64,000 nucleotides of DNA, taken from positions 1 to 64,000 of the forward strand of contig NZ_AUGW01000015.1 of NCBI RefSeq assembly GCF_000422865.1, written 5' to 3'. Source of the DNA: Oceanospirillum maris DSM 6286 (lineage in GTDB: Bacteria; Pseudomonadota; Gammaproteobacteria; Pseudomonadales; Halomonadaceae). The position numbers were made by a program, and so were the translations under genes. Of this stretch, positions 46,423 through 55,467 are shown one piece after another. The number at the start of each line of letters is the position of its first letter. Within the stretch, counting starts at the first letter, position 1. Under the pieces are notes generated by a model. That model did not search any database. It saw nothing but the letters and a program-made list of their open reading frames with translations, and was not told where the DNA came from.

Positions 46423-49314
46423 ATGGCAGTTGATACGCGCACATTGACCGAGCTTGAACAACATAACGAGTTCACTCAGCGTCACGTAGGTCCAGATGCA
46501 GCAGAACAGCAAACTATGCTGAATGTTCTTGGCTCTGATAGCCTTGATGATCTGATAGAAAAAACAGTGCCCGGCTCTATTCGTTTAGAAGAAGCGCTGG
46601 CAATGGACTCCGGCATTAGCGAAGTTGCCGCCCTTGCAGAGCTTAAGGCCCTGGCCGATCAAAACCAGATCAACAAATCTTATATCGGTATGGGCTATCA
46701 CAACACCCACGTCCCGAATGTGATTCTGCGCAATATTCTGCAAAATCCAGGCTGGTACACCGCCTACACGCCGTATCAACCTGAAATATCTCAAGGCCGC
46801 CTTGAATCTCTGCTGAACTACCAGCAGATGGTGATGGACTTGACCGGCATGGATCTGGCTAACGCCTCCCTGCTAGATGAAGCCACGGCAGCGGCAGAAG
46901 CGATGACCCTATGCAAACGCTCTAACCGTAAAAAGAGCGACCAGTTCTTTGTCGCCGCAGACGTTCATCCGCAAACCTTAGAAGTGATCAATACCCGCGC
47001 TGAATACTTTGGTTTTGACGTGGTAGTCGATGATGCCGACAACCTAGGCAACTACGATGTCTTTGGTGCATTGCTACAATACCCAGGCACCTACGGCGAT
47101 ATTACCGATATTAAAGCCGTTATCGACATTGCCAAAGCGCAAAAGGCGATGGTCGCTGTCGCGGCAGATCTACTTTCTTTAGTGGTTCTAAAATCCCCCG
47201 GTGAACTAGGCGCAGATGTCGTGCTAGGTTCAAGCCAGCGCTTTGGTGTTCCTATGGGCTTTGGCGGCCCTCATGCGGCCTTCTTTGCCGCCAGTGAGAA
47301 GCTAAAACGCTCCGTTCCAGGTCGTATTATCGGCGTATCCAAAGATGTGAATGGCAACCAAGCCCTGCGCATGGCGATGCAAACCCGTGAGCAACATATC
47401 CGTCGTGAGAAAGCGACGTCAAACATCTGTACCGCCCAAGCGTTACTGGCTAATATGGCAGCCTTCTACGCGGTCTATCATGGCCCACAAGGTTTGAAGC
47501 GCATTGCAGAGCGCACCCACCGTCTAACCGCTATTTTAGCCAACGGCCTAAACGCAAAAGGCGTTGAAACCAACAGCACTTACTTTGACACTCTAACGTT
47601 TGATGGCGATTCCTCAGTTTACCAACGCGCCTTAGATAAGGGCTGTAACTTCCGCACCATTCAAAATGGCGAAGACGGCAAGCTAGGCGTGAGCCTAGAC
47701 GAAACCACAACACCTGCAGATGTAGCACAGCTATTCGACATTATTTTAGGTGAAGGTCACGATCTAGAGGTGGCAGAGTTAGACGCCGCTATTATTGCAG
47801 GCGCAGCCACCGGTATCAGCCCAGATATGCGCCGCGAAGACGCTGTTCTAAGCCACCCTGTTTTCAATACGCACCACTCAGAAACTGAGATGCTGCGCTA
47901 CATGAAGATGCTTGAAAACAAAGATTACTCATTGGTTCATGGCATGATCCCTCTGGGCTCTTGCACCATGAAGCTCAATGCCACCGCCGAGATGATCCCT
48001 ATTACTTGGCCTGAATTTGCCGACATTCACCCGTTTGCCCCAAAAGACCAAACAAAAGGCTACTTCGAGATGCTACGCCAACTTGAAGTGCAGCTAGAAG
48101 AAGTCACCGGTTATGACAAAATATCCCTGCAACCAAACTCCGGGGCATCTGGTGAATACGCAGGCTTGCTTGCCATCCGCAAATATCAAGAGTCCATCGG
48201 TGAAGGCCATCGTAATATCTGCCTGATCCCTTCTTCGGCCCATGGTACTAACCCAGCATCAGCGGCGATGATGGGTATGAAAATCATCGTGACTAAATGC
48301 GATGAGAAAGGCAATGTCGATATAGCTGATCTGGCTGAAAAAGCAGAATTGCACGCCGACAACTTATCGGCCTTGATGGTCACGTACCCATCAACCCACG
48401 GTGTTTACGAAGAAGATATCGTAGAGATCTGTGCCACCATCCATAAATTTGGCGGTCAGGTTTATATGGATGGCGCGAATATGAATGCGCAAGTTGGTAT
48501 AGCCAAGCCGGGGCATATTGGTTCTGATGTATCTCACCTTAACCTACATAAAACCTTTGCCATTCCACACGGCGGCGGCGGCCCAGGCATGGGGCCCATC
48601 GGCGTAAAAGCACACTTAGCACCTTTCCTATCCAACCACAGCGTTAGTAGTGTTGAAGGCTGTGAAGGCGAAGGCATCGGCGCAGTTTCTGCAGCACCTT
48701 ACGGTTCTGCTGCGATTTTGCCGATCACCTGGATGTACAACCGTATGCTGGGTAAAGATGGCCTGCAACGCTCCACAGAAGTCGCGATTCTGAACGCTAA
48801 CTACGTGGCAGAGAAACTATCCGCACACTACCCGATTCTGTTCCGTGGCCGTAACAACAAAGTTGCCCACGAATGCATCATCGATATTCGCCCAATCAAA
48901 GCGGAATCTGGCATCTCAGAAGAAGACATCGCCAAGCGCCTGATGGACTACGGCTTCCACGCCCCAACCATGTCCTTCCCAGTAGCCGGAACCTTGATGA
49001 TCGAACCGACCGAATCTGAGTCACAGGTAGAGCTGGATCGCTTTATTGAAGCCATGATAAAAATCAAAGCAGAAGTGGCAAAAGTTCAGAGCGGCGAATG
49101 GCCATTGGAGAACAACCCACTGGTAAACGCCCCTCACTCACAGGTTGACCTGATTGAAGAGTGGGATCGTCCATACAGCCGTGAAGAAGCCGTATTCCCA
49201 AGCGCCCACACCCGCGCCAGCAAGTTCTGGCCAGCGGTAAACCGCGTCGATAATGTTTACGGCGACCGTAACTTTATTTGCTCCTGCCCGGGCATTGAAA
49301 ACTACGAAGACTAA
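46423..49314 (+). CDS. gcvP: glycine dehydrogenase (decarboxylating), P protein
   Basis: 963 residues from the ATG at 46423 ([14 protein letters not shown]). Homodimeric P protein with two aminotransferase-like halves. The PLP lysine is in [20 protein letters not shown], and the N-terminal half starts with FTQRHVGPD and [15 protein letters not shown]. Decarboxylates glycine and loads the aminomethyl group on GcvH. AGG lies 10 nt before the ATG. Last gene of the glycine/serine cluster; a REP element follows at 49345. Confidence 0.97.
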   Translation: MAVDTRTLTELEQHNEFTQRHVGPDAAEQQTMLNVLGSDSLDDLIEKTVPGSIRLEEALAMDSGISEVAALAELKALADQNQINKSYIGMGYHNTHVPNVILRNILQNPGWYTAYTPYQPEISQGRLESLLNYQQMVMDLTGMDLANASLLDEATAAAEAMTLCKRSNRKKSDQFFVAADVHPQTLEVINTRAEYFGFDVVVDDADNLGNYDVFGALLQYPGTYGDITDIKAVIDIAKAQKAMVAVAADLLSLVVLKSPGELGADVVLGSSQRFGVPMGFGGPHAAFFAASEKLKRSVPGRIIGVSKDVNGNQALRMAMQTREQHIRREKATSNICTAQALLANMAAFYAVYHGPQGLKRIAERTHRLTAILANGLNAKGVETNSTYFDTLTFDGDSSVYQRALDKGCNFRTIQNGEDGKLGVSLDETTTPADVAQLFDIILGEGHDLEVAELDAAIIAGAATGISPDMRREDAVLSHPVFNTHHSETEMLRYMKMLENKDYSLVHGMIPLGSCTMKLNATAEMIPITWPEFADIHPFAPKDQTKGYFEMLRQLEVQLEEVTGYDKISLQPNSGASGEYAGLLAIRKYQESIGEGHRNICLIPSSAHGTNPASAAMMGMKIIVTKCDEKGNVDIADLAEKAELHADNLSALMVTYPSTHGVYEEDIVEICATIHKFGGQVYMDGANMNAQVGIAKPGHIGSDVSHLNLHKTFAIPHGGGGPGMGPIGVKAHLAPFLSNHSVSSVEGCEGEGIGAVSAAPYGSAAILPITWMYNRMLGKDGLQRSTEVAILNANYVAEKLSAHYPILFRGRNNKVAHECIIDIRPIKAESGISEEDIAKRLMDYGFHAPTMSFPVAGTLMIEPTESESQVELDRFIEAMIKIKAEVAKVQSGEWPLENNPLVNAPHSQVDLIEEWDRPYSREEAVFPSAHTRASKFWPAVNRVDNVYGDRNFICSCPGIENYED

Positions 49315-49344
49315 ACATCTGAGTGGGTTTTAAGCCTGAGGAGA

Positions 49345-49375
49345 CTCGTTCCCACGCTCCGCGTGGGAATGCATA
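49345..49375. repeat. REP element 1 (forward type)
   Basis: Hairpin TTCCCACGC-TCC-GCGTGGGAA (49349-49369) flanked by CG on the left and TGCATAC on the right. This is the REP type found beside the RAYT gene at 50342. Confidence 0.85.
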
Positions 49376-49387
49376 CAGGACTTCAAG

Positions 49388-49411
49388 CTACCACGCAGAG
49401 CGTGGGAGCTA
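49388..49411. repeat. REP element 2 (reverse type) abutting the RES stop codon
   Basis: CTACCACGCAGAGCGTGGGAG: hairpin CCACGC-AGA-GCGTGG with CTAC (GTAG on the other strand) at its base, the tetranucleotide typical of REP sequences. Its right edge overlaps the TAG stop of the minus-strand RES gene (49409-49411). Confidence 0.85.
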
Positions 49412-50164
49412 GCGGTAACGTTGTAGACTAGATATAAGCTTTGTAGCAATTATTTGTTTTTCTATTTTCCAAACACTACAGTTCACGGGATCAGCAGAAT
49501 CAAGATCGAATAACACATAATTTACCCCACCTTTGTCTGAACCATCATGTGACAAAAACTGAGACTGATAGCACAAACCATCAAATCCGATAGACTTTAT
49601 ATACTCTGCTATAACCTGTGTAGGTAGATACTCTCGTCTCTGGTCTCGCTGCGAATACGGTTTGGAAAACTGCTGACTTATATATCTCAGTAGGTATAGG
49701 TTATCTTCTTTACCCACTCCTAATTCAGAATCTTGATTAAATAACTCAACCATCACATGTGTGCCATCCTGATAAGATAAACGAGCAAAATCAAAAATTC
49801 TTAAGTCTTTTTTTATATTAAACTCCGCTACAGTTACAGGTTCAGATAGGCTTGGCCTGACTTCTGCTATAGCAGTATCGACTGTACTTGCAAGATAAAG
49901 CATATTGATATTGTATGCGTTCGCGCGCCCTTCAGAACCAAGATTTTTAATCGGCTTCATGCCCCCTTTTTCAATTGGCTCTAAACTCTTTTCACACACC
50001 CTAGCTCGATAAACCTGAGACCCTTTATCAAGAATATGCTCTGCACTTCGGGAAATAAATTCAATCCATTTTAAAAAATTATTTGACCTATCAGATAAAA
50101 ACAACCGATTACGACTCTTTACCTCATCAGAAAAATAAATAAAGTCTTCTTTTGTCATATCCAT
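49409..50164 (-). CDS. solitary RES-domain protein (NAD-degrading toxin family)
   Basis: 251 residues from the ATG at 50164 (GAGG 7 nt upstream). The RES domain (about 60-225) has VYRARVCEK, GRANAYNINMLYLASTVDTAIAEVRPS and the late TQVIAEYIKSIGFDGLCYQS. RES proteins of Xre-RES toxin-antitoxin pairs break down NAD+; no Xre antitoxin gene adjoins this one, and the N-terminal extension (about 55 residues) is longer than in typical paired toxins. The gene is bounded by REP hairpins on both sides and is close to a RAYT transposase. Codon use is AT-richer than gcvP beside it, suggesting acquisition. Confidence 0.85.
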   Translation of the reverse strand: MDMTKEDFIYFSDEVKSRNRLFLSDRSNNFLKWIEFISRSAEHILDKGSQVYRARVCEKSLEPIEKGGMKPIKNLGSEGRANAYNINMLYLASTVDTAIAEVRPSLSEPVTVAEFNIKKDLRIFDFARLSYQDGTHVMVELFNQDSELGVGKEDNLYLLRYISQQFSKPYSQRDQRREYLPTQVIAEYIKSIGFDGLCYQSQFLSHDGSDKGGVNYVLFDLDSADPVNCSVWKIEKQIIATKLISSLQRYR

Positions 50165-50178
50165 AACTGTCCCTCGGG

Positions 50179-50203
50179 CTACCACGCGGAGCGTGGGAGC
50201 CAG
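50179..50203. repeat. REP element 3 (reverse type) at the RES upstream edge
   Basis: CTACCACGCGGAGCGTGGGAG, in the same orientation as REP 2, 14 nt upstream of the RES ATG and touching its ribosome binding site region. Confidence 0.85.
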
Positions 50204-50303
50204 TTGTGTTTATGTGTTAATCGTTGCCCCGTTTTCATCAGAAAAGAACCTGGTGAAGTGATGGTTATTTATCTGTGCATTTTACGCACTAAAGAAGAAC
50301 CTC

Positions 50304-50340
50304 GACTCGTTCCCACGCTCCGCGTGGTAATGCATACCGG
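50304..50340. repeat. REP element 4 (forward type) at the RAYT 3' end
   Basis: GACTCGTTCCCACGCTCCGC followed by GTGGTAATGCATACC: the same unit as REP 1, ending within 2 nt of the RAYT stop codon. Confidence 0.85.
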
Positions 50341-50341
50341 T

Positions 50342-50872
50342 CTACCAATACTGCTCAATCTTCAACAATCCCTCGATCCCCTGATAATCCCGTGCGCTGG
50401 AATAGCGCCAGTGTTCCGCACAATCCACAAAACCGCGCTCAACAGGGTTCTGATGCACATACTGAATCTTCTGCACCATCATCGCTTCACCCTGAATCAA
50501 CTCAGGATGCACTCCTTCCTGCCAGAACTGAAAATCCCGATCTGCTTTATGCGCCTTTTTATAAAATGCCAACTGATCAAGAATCGTTTTAACCCGCTTC
50601 TCCTGTAGATAGTTAATAAGCTGACGAGCGGTATAAGATTTAAAACGCGCAATATCTTTATCCAGTTGCGGACTTTGAGCGACAAGATGCAGGTGATTCT
50701 CCAAAATCACATAGGCATAGACTTTTAAGCCATCTCCCTGAAGAAACCGAAGCGAGTCTAAGAGAATATTGATCGTATCCGGTCTGGTAAAAATCGGAAT
50801 CCAATGTAGAACCGTTAGAGTCAGGAAATGAGGTTCAGTGGGAGATAAGAACTGATAACGGCTTCTGCCCAT
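50342..50872 (-). CDS. REP-associated tyrosine transposase (RAYT)
   Basis: 176 residues, intact length for the family. Y1/IS200-like HUH endonuclease: the metal-binding HxH is in ILENHLHLVAQSP and the nucleophile Tyr is probably in QKIQYVHQNPVERGFV; the ending HWRYSSARDY is typical. Such single-copy transposases recognise REP hairpins. REP 4 and REP 5 flank it in opposite orientation. AAGGA lies 6 nt before the ATG. Confidence 0.92.
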   Translation of the reverse strand: MGRSRYQFLSPTEPHFLTLTVLHWIPIFTRPDTINILLDSLRFLQGDGLKVYAYVILENHLHLVAQSPQLDKDIARFKSYTARQLINYLQEKRVKTILDQLAFYKKAHKADRDFQFWQEGVHPELIQGEAMMVQKIQYVHQNPVERGFVDCAEHWRYSSARDYQGIEGLLKIEQYW

Positions 50873-50908
50873 GGTGAAATCCTTTTCGGGGAGAATGAGA
50901 GTCCATTA

Positions 50909-50934
50909 GGTTACCACGCAGAGCGTGGGAACCA
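50909..50934. repeat. REP element 5 (reverse type) upstream of the RAYT gene
   Basis: GGTTACCACGCAGAGCGTGG and then GAACCAG; inverted relative to REP 4, so that the RAYT gene is enclosed by an inverted REP pair. Confidence 0.85.
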
Positions 50935-50975
50935 GATTTATTCCTGAGTTTGTCCAGATTTATTCCTGAGTTTGT
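50932..50975. repeat. exact 22-bp tandem duplication
   Basis: The 22-bp segment at 50932-50953 (CCAGATTTATTCCTGAGTTT plus GT) is repeated exactly at 50954-50975, starting within the edge of REP 5. Confidence 0.95.
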
Positions 50976-51102
50976 ACAGAATTCAGCTACTAACACAGGG
51001 CGTGGCAGCCACGTTGAAACTGTGACACTCATAATTAATCCTACCAAAATCAGCCACCTGATCCAGACTCAAAGCAGGGGTGAAATTACGAAGGATCACA
51101 TC

Positions 51103-51213
51103 ATGACCCACTCTCAGCGCCTATCCGTGTTGACTCAGCAGACAAGACGACTTAATGTACGCTCTTTTTGTAGCGGGCCAGAGACAAACAAGCTTAACAT
51201 GCCTGATTCATAG
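51103..51213 (+). CDS. possible 36-residue upstream ORF before metN
   Basis: ATG at 51103 with AAGGA 7 nt upstream, ending TAG at 51213; starts MTHSQRLSVLTQQTRRLNVR and ends NKLNMPDS. No known homologue. The inverted repeat TGATCC/GGATCA (51059-51064 with 51093-51098) lies before it. It could be a leader peptide for the methionine importer, or a chance ORF in a 330-nt spacer. Confidence 0.3.
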   Translation: MTHSQRLSVLTQQTRRLNVRSFCSGPETNKLNMPDS

Positions 51214-51309
51214 ATATTTATCCCTCTATCGCGAAGAAAAGCAGTGCATTTTTTCGCTAATCTCAACAAAGCTAGGCCGCTTAAGAGTATATTATTTTCA
51301 GGAATCTCA

Positions 51310-52344
51310 ATGATTGAAATTAGAAGTTTAAATAAGGTATTTCATCAGGGAAAGCGCGCTATAAAAGCCCTTGATGATATTAACCTTAGCGTCTCTGAAG
51401 GGGCGATTTACGGTGTCATTGGGTCTTCGGGGGCAGGAAAAAGTACGCTTATTCGTTGCGTCAATCTATTGGAGCGTCCTACAGAAGGCAGCGTTGTGGT
51501 TGACGGCGTTGATCTCAACACGCTTTCCAGTAACCAGCTGACCTTAACACGTCGTAAAATAGGCATGATCTTTCAACACTTTAACCTGCTGGCGTCGCGC
51601 AATGTCTTTGATAATATCGGCCTGCCGCTAGAGTTAGCCGGTGTCAGTAAGCAAGCCATTAAAACCAAAGTAGACAGTCTGCTAGAACTCGTCGGTTTAA
51701 GTGATAAAAAAGAGAGCTACCCTACCAATTTAAGTGGTGGACAAAAGCAGCGTGTCGCGATTGCCCGTGCCCTGGCATCAGATCCTAAAGTTCTGCTGTG
51801 CGATGAAGCAACAAGTGCTCTTGATCCAGCCACGACCCAATCTATTCTTGAGCTGTTACGCAAGATCAATAAAGAGTTCAATCTGACAATTTTACTTATC
51901 ACCCACGAGATGGCCGTTGTTAAAAGCATCTGCTCTCATGTGGCAATCATTGGCGATGGCAAACTTGTCGAGCAAGGTGCCGTAGGCGATATTTTTGCCC
52001 ACCCTAAGACGGAGCTTGCCCGTCAGTTTATTCGCTCAACATTAGACCTTTCTATTCCTGCAGATTATTCAGCTCGCTTGTCTGACACCGAGACTGAAAA
52101 CAGCCACCCCCTGGTGCGCTTGGAGTTTACTGGTGCGTCGGTTGATGCTCCCATTATCAGTCAGGTCGCCAGAGAGTTTAATCTTGATATCAGCATTCTT
52201 AGCTCCAATATGGATTATGTCGGTGGTATTAAGTTTGGCCTAATGCTGGCAGAGTTTTTTGGCACGCCGGAGTCCACAGAGCAAGCGATCATTTTCCTGA
52301 AAGAGAACAAAATTGAAGTAGAGGTGCTCGGCTATGTCGCTTGA
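51310..52344 (+). CDS. metN: methionine ABC importer ATPase
   Basis: 344 residues from the ATG at 51310 (GGA 6 nt upstream). Walker [19 protein letters not shown] signature [16 protein letters not shown], Walker [14 protein letters not shown]-loop [11 protein letters not shown]-terminal ACT-like regulatory domain (about 265-344; [20 protein letters not shown]) allows transinhibition by methionine in this family. Overlaps metI by 11 nt. Confidence 0.95.
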   Translation: MIEIRSLNKVFHQGKRAIKALDDINLSVSEGAIYGVIGSSGAGKSTLIRCVNLLERPTEGSVVVDGVDLNTLSSNQLTLTRRKIGMIFQHFNLLASRNVFDNIGLPLELAGVSKQAIKTKVDSLLELVGLSDKKESYPTNLSGGQKQRVAIARALASDPKVLLCDEATSALDPATTQSILELLRKINKEFNLTILLITHEMAVVKSICSHVAIIGDGKLVEQGAVGDIFAHPKTELARQFIRSTLDLSIPADYSARLSDTETENSHPLVRLEFTGASVDAPIISQVAREFNLDISILSSNMDYVGGIKFGLMLAEFFGTPESTEQAIIFLKENKIEVEVLGYVA

Positions 52345-53020
52345 TATGCTGCTTGAATGGTGGGTTAACAACGACCGTCTCATCGACCTGCTTATAACCG
52401 CACTGGGGCAAACGCTTGCGATGGTTGCTATCGCAGGTTTGATCGGTTTTATCTTTGGTATCCCTTTAGGTGTCTTGCTTCATCTAACAAAAGAAACAGG
52501 GTTATTAGCTAATAAAGCGACCAACAAAGTTTTAGGGACTTTGATTAATATTGGTCGTTCGATTCCATTTATTATTTTACTAGTCGCTATAATTCCTTTT
52601 ACACGCATCATTGTAGGCAGCTCTATCGGTACTGCAGCGGCTATTGTACCGCTGACCATAGCGGCGATCCCTTTTATTGCCCGGCTTGTGGAAGGTGCTT
52701 TATTAGAAGTTCCCGCAGGATTAGTTGAAGCCGCCCAAGCGATGGGCGCTAAACCCAGACAGATCATCTTAAAAGTGCTTCTGCCAGAAGCATTACCCGG
52801 CATTATAAACTCAGCAACCATTACACTTGTCACCCTGGTGGGTTATTCCGCTATGGCAGGTACTGTTGGCGGCGGTGGTTTAGGTGATGTGGGGATTCGT
52901 TATGGTTACCAGCGTTTTGATGCTGTCGTTATGATGATCACAATCGTTATTCTGGTTGTACTGGTACAAGCTATTCAATCATTGGGTGATTATTTAGTGA
53001 AACGTGTTGATCACCGCTAA
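52334..53020 (+). CDS. metI: methionine ABC importer permease
   Basis: 228 residues, five to six membrane helices. The permease-ATPase contact loop [23 protein letters not shown] is present, and the ending is MetI-like ([20 protein letters not shown]). Starts inside metN, so it is translationally coupled. Confidence 0.95.
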   Translation: MSLDMLLEWWVNNDRLIDLLITALGQTLAMVAIAGLIGFIFGIPLGVLLHLTKETGLLANKATNKVLGTLINIGRSIPFIILLVAIIPFTRIIVGSSIGTAAAIVPLTIAAIPFIARLVEGALLEVPAGLVEAAQAMGAKPRQIILKVLLPEALPGIINSATITLVTLVGYSAMAGTVGGGGLGDVGIRYGYQRFDAVVMMITIVILVVLVQAIQSLGDYLVKRVDHR

Positions 53021-53110
53021 TATTAAATATAATCAAATAATCAGAGCGTATTTGCCAATAGCTACATTCTAAACAGATGTTTGGCAGATATCTTTGATAT
53101 AGGAGTAAAT

Positions 53111-53926
53111 ATGCTGAGTAAAATTAAAAGTCTTCTTACCGTCACGGGTCTAACCTTAACCGTATTGCTTGCCGGTTGTAATGACAAAGATACTGAAGTG
53201 GACATGAGCAAGGTTAAGGTTGGCGTAATAGCAGGCTCTGAAGCCCAAGTGGCAGAAGCTGCGGCTAAAGTTGCCAAAGAAAAATACAATTTAGATGTTG
53301 AACTGATCATCTTTTCTGATTACGTAACACCCAATGCAGCATTAGAAGAAGGTTCTATTGATGCTAACGCCTTCCAGCATAAGCCTTATCTTGACCAGCA
53401 AATAAAAGACCGAGGCTACCAGTTTGCCATCGCAGGAAACTCCTTTGTTTACCCTATTGCAGGTTATTCCAATAAAGTGACATCCATCGATGAGCTTAGT
53501 GAAGGTGACCAGATCGCTGTCCCTAATGACCCAACAAACTTAGCTCGTTCTCTATTGCTACTTGAGCAGCAAGGGCTGATTCAGCTAAAAGAAGGTGCCG
53601 GTCTAACAGCAACAGTATTGGATATTGTCAGCAGCCCTAAAAACTTAGAAATTGTTGAGCTTGAAGCACCACAATTGGTTCGCTCTTTAGATGATGTGAC
53701 ACTTGCCGTTATCAATACAACCTATGCAAGTAATATCAATTTGTCGCCAGAGAAAGATGGTGTCTTTGTAGAAGATAAAAATTCACCTTATGTGAACTTA
53801 ATTGTCGCACGCAAAGACAATGTTAATGCAGAGAATGTACAAAAATTCGTTCAGGCATATCAGTCTGAAGAAGTGTACCAAGTGGCGATGGACGAGTTTA
53901 AAGATGGTGTTGTTAAAGGCTGGTAG
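53111..53926 (+). CDS. metQ: methionine-binding lipoprotein MetQ, first copy
   Basis: 271 residues from the ATG at 53111 (AGGAG 6 nt upstream). Lipobox LLAGC (Cys about 22). NlpA/MetQ domain: VKVGVIAGSEAQVAEAA, IIFSDYVTPNAALEEGSIDANAFQHKPYLDQ, AVPNDPTNLARSLLLLEQQG. Delivers methionine to MetNI. It follows metI by 90 nt in the same direction. Confidence 0.93.
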   Translation: MLSKIKSLLTVTGLTLTVLLAGCNDKDTEVDMSKVKVGVIAGSEAQVAEAAAKVAKEKYNLDVELIIFSDYVTPNAALEEGSIDANAFQHKPYLDQQIKDRGYQFAIAGNSFVYPIAGYSNKVTSIDELSEGDQIAVPNDPTNLARSLLLLEQQGLIQLKEGAGLTATVLDIVSSPKNLEIVELEAPQLVRSLDDVTLAVINTTYASNINLSPEKDGVFVEDKNSPYVNLIVARKDNVNAENVQKFVQAYQSEEVYQVAMDEFKDGVVKGW

Positions 53927-54020
53927 TAGCGAGTAGTAAACAGCCTGGCTAATAAACATACTCCTATTCAGACAACATCACCCTTATTCATATAGCTCTA
54001 CCATTGACAAGGAAACAAAC

Positions 54021-54821
54021 ATGCTAAGTAAAAAAATTGTAAAACTATTATGCACACTGCCCTTATTATTAGGGTTAGCGGCATGCAATAATGATGACGC
54101 TAAAACGATAAAAATTGGTGCCACCGTTGGCCCCCATGCTGAAGTAGTAGAAGCTGTTGCGGTAGAAGCAGAAAAGCAGGGATTGAATGTTGAAGTTGTT
54201 ATCTTTTCTGACTACATCACGCCCAATGCGGCATTAGCCGATGGCAGTCTGGATATGAACAGCTATCAGCACCAGCCGTTCCTCGATAACTTCAATACCA
54301 ATAGCGAACAGAAGCTGGTATCGGTGGGTCAGTCTATCCTGATGCGCATGGGGATTTATTCATCTAAATACCAGTCCATTGCAGATCTACCTGATCAGGC
54401 CCGTATCTCTATTCCGAATGACCCAACCAATGGTAGCCGAGCATTAATTCTACTCGCTGATGCAGGGTTGATTACCCTCAACGAAAATACTGCTGCTAAA
54501 GCGACACCTTATGATATCGCTGAAAACCCAAAGCAGTTTGAGTTTGTAGAAGTTGAAGCGGCACAGCTACCGCGTACTTTAGATGATGTTGACGCATCGG
54601 TTATCACCATGAATTACGTGATGTCTTCCGGCTTAAACCCTGCTGAACAGGGCATCTACCTAGAGTCAGAAGATGCTAAGTTCGCCGTTATGCAAATTGC
54701 GGCTCGCGCGGAAGACAAAGACAATGAAACCTACAAAAAAGTTGTCGAGATTTTCCAATCACAAGCGATCCAGGACTTTGTAAGCAAAACCTACAAAGGC
54801 ACCATCGAAGTAGCGCGCTAA
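54021..54821 (+). CDS. methionine-binding lipoprotein MetQ, second copy
   Basis: 266 residues. Lipobox LAAC (Cys about 22). Same domain as the preceding gene (IKIGATVGPHAEVVEAVAVE, VVIFSDYITPNAALADGSLD, RISIPNDPTNGSRALILLAD) but clearly diverged. It probably arose by old tandem duplication and may bind a different ligand, such as a methionine analogue or D-methionine (inference). AGGA lies 7 nt before the ATG; a hairpin follows at 54852. Confidence 0.9.
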   Translation: MLSKKIVKLLCTLPLLLGLAACNNDDAKTIKIGATVGPHAEVVEAVAVEAEKQGLNVEVVIFSDYITPNAALADGSLDMNSYQHQPFLDNFNTNSEQKLVSVGQSILMRMGIYSSKYQSIADLPDQARISIPNDPTNGSRALILLADAGLITLNENTAAKATPYDIAENPKQFEFVEVEAAQLPRTLDDVDASVITMNYVMSSGLNPAEQGIYLESEDAKFAVMQIAARAEDKDNETYKKVVEIFQSQAIQDFVSKTYKGTIEVAR

Positions 54822-54851
54822 TCCATATCAAGTCAAACCGGCTCATTCGAT

Positions 54852-54886
54852 AATGCCCAGCCTATAACGTTTATAGACTGGGCATT
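54852..54886. terminator. hairpin after the second metQ
   Basis: Stem AATGCCCAG-c-CTATAA / TTATAG-a-CTGGGCATT, 15 pairs with one mismatch and a 3- to 4-nt loop. U tracts are poor on both sides, so termination strength is uncertain. Confidence 0.55.
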
Positions 54887-54984
54887 AAACCCTTCCTTAC
54901 CGCGAAAAACCGAAACCAATTAACCAAAAAATGAGGCAGTGATTGCAAGAACGTCTAAGTAACCTCCTGGGTCAGTCGTTTAAC

Positions 54985-55446
54985 TTATAGCCAGCGCCTT
55001 ACTTGTAAGCAATAACCATCAAATTGTTTAGGGAATTTCTCTCTCAGGATGCGTTCTTCCGGTTTAATTTGGAAAACGGTGATGTAGGCGATAAACAAGG
55101 GTAAATCAATCACCACGGCGGATGATCCCCAATAACAACCCCAAGCCATTAACAGGCAGGCTAGCCCGATATACATAGGGTTACGGGTAAAGCGATAGAT
55201 GCCCGTTGTCACCAACACACTCGCTTTTTTGGGTGCTAAAGGATTGATGGTGGTATGGGCTTTATGGAAACCATAAAGCCCTGCTAGGTCAAAACTAATA
55301 CCGATACCTGCAAAAATACAGGCCAAGATTAGACGACCATTTTCACCCAAGGGTAAAGAGGGAAAAACCGGAGCCGCAAGATAGATCGCTACGGCCAAAA
55401 ATAAGGCAACCACCGGTGGGGGTACTTTCAGTTCTAGCCAATGCAT
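54985..55446 (-). CDS. isoprenylcysteine methyltransferase-family membrane protein
   Basis: 153 residues, about four membrane helices. The C-terminal half has the ICMT/phospholipid-methyltransferase signature: VTTGIYRFTRNPMYIGLACL and KPEERILREKFPKQFDGYC (SAM-binding region). The substrate is unknown. It follows the ABC ATPase gene by 21 nt on the same strand. Confidence 0.85.
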   Translation of the reverse strand: MHWLELKVPPPVVALFLAVAIYLAAPVFPSLPLGENGRLILACIFAGIGISFDLAGLYGFHKAHTTINPLAPKKASVLVTTGIYRFTRNPMYIGLACLLMAWGCYWGSSAVVIDLPLFIAYITVFQIKPEERILREKFPKQFDGYCLQVRRWL

Positions 55447-55467
55447 AGCAATCTCTTATCCGTTAGG

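Noticed and set aside
49388-50934. CRISPR array from the repeated CCACGC...GCGTGG units
   Set aside because: Copies alternate in orientation, lack regular spacing, and flank whole genes; they are REP hairpins.
51001-51013. Sixth REP element (CGTGGCAGCCACG)
   Set aside because: It is a short hairpin of similar composition but lacks the CCCACGC core and flanks of the five REP copies.
50976-51309. SAM riboswitch or MetJ operator upstream of metN
   Set aside because: No AGACGTCT-type tandem boxes and no SAM-I core were found by eye; only a 6-bp inverted repeat and a small ORF remain.
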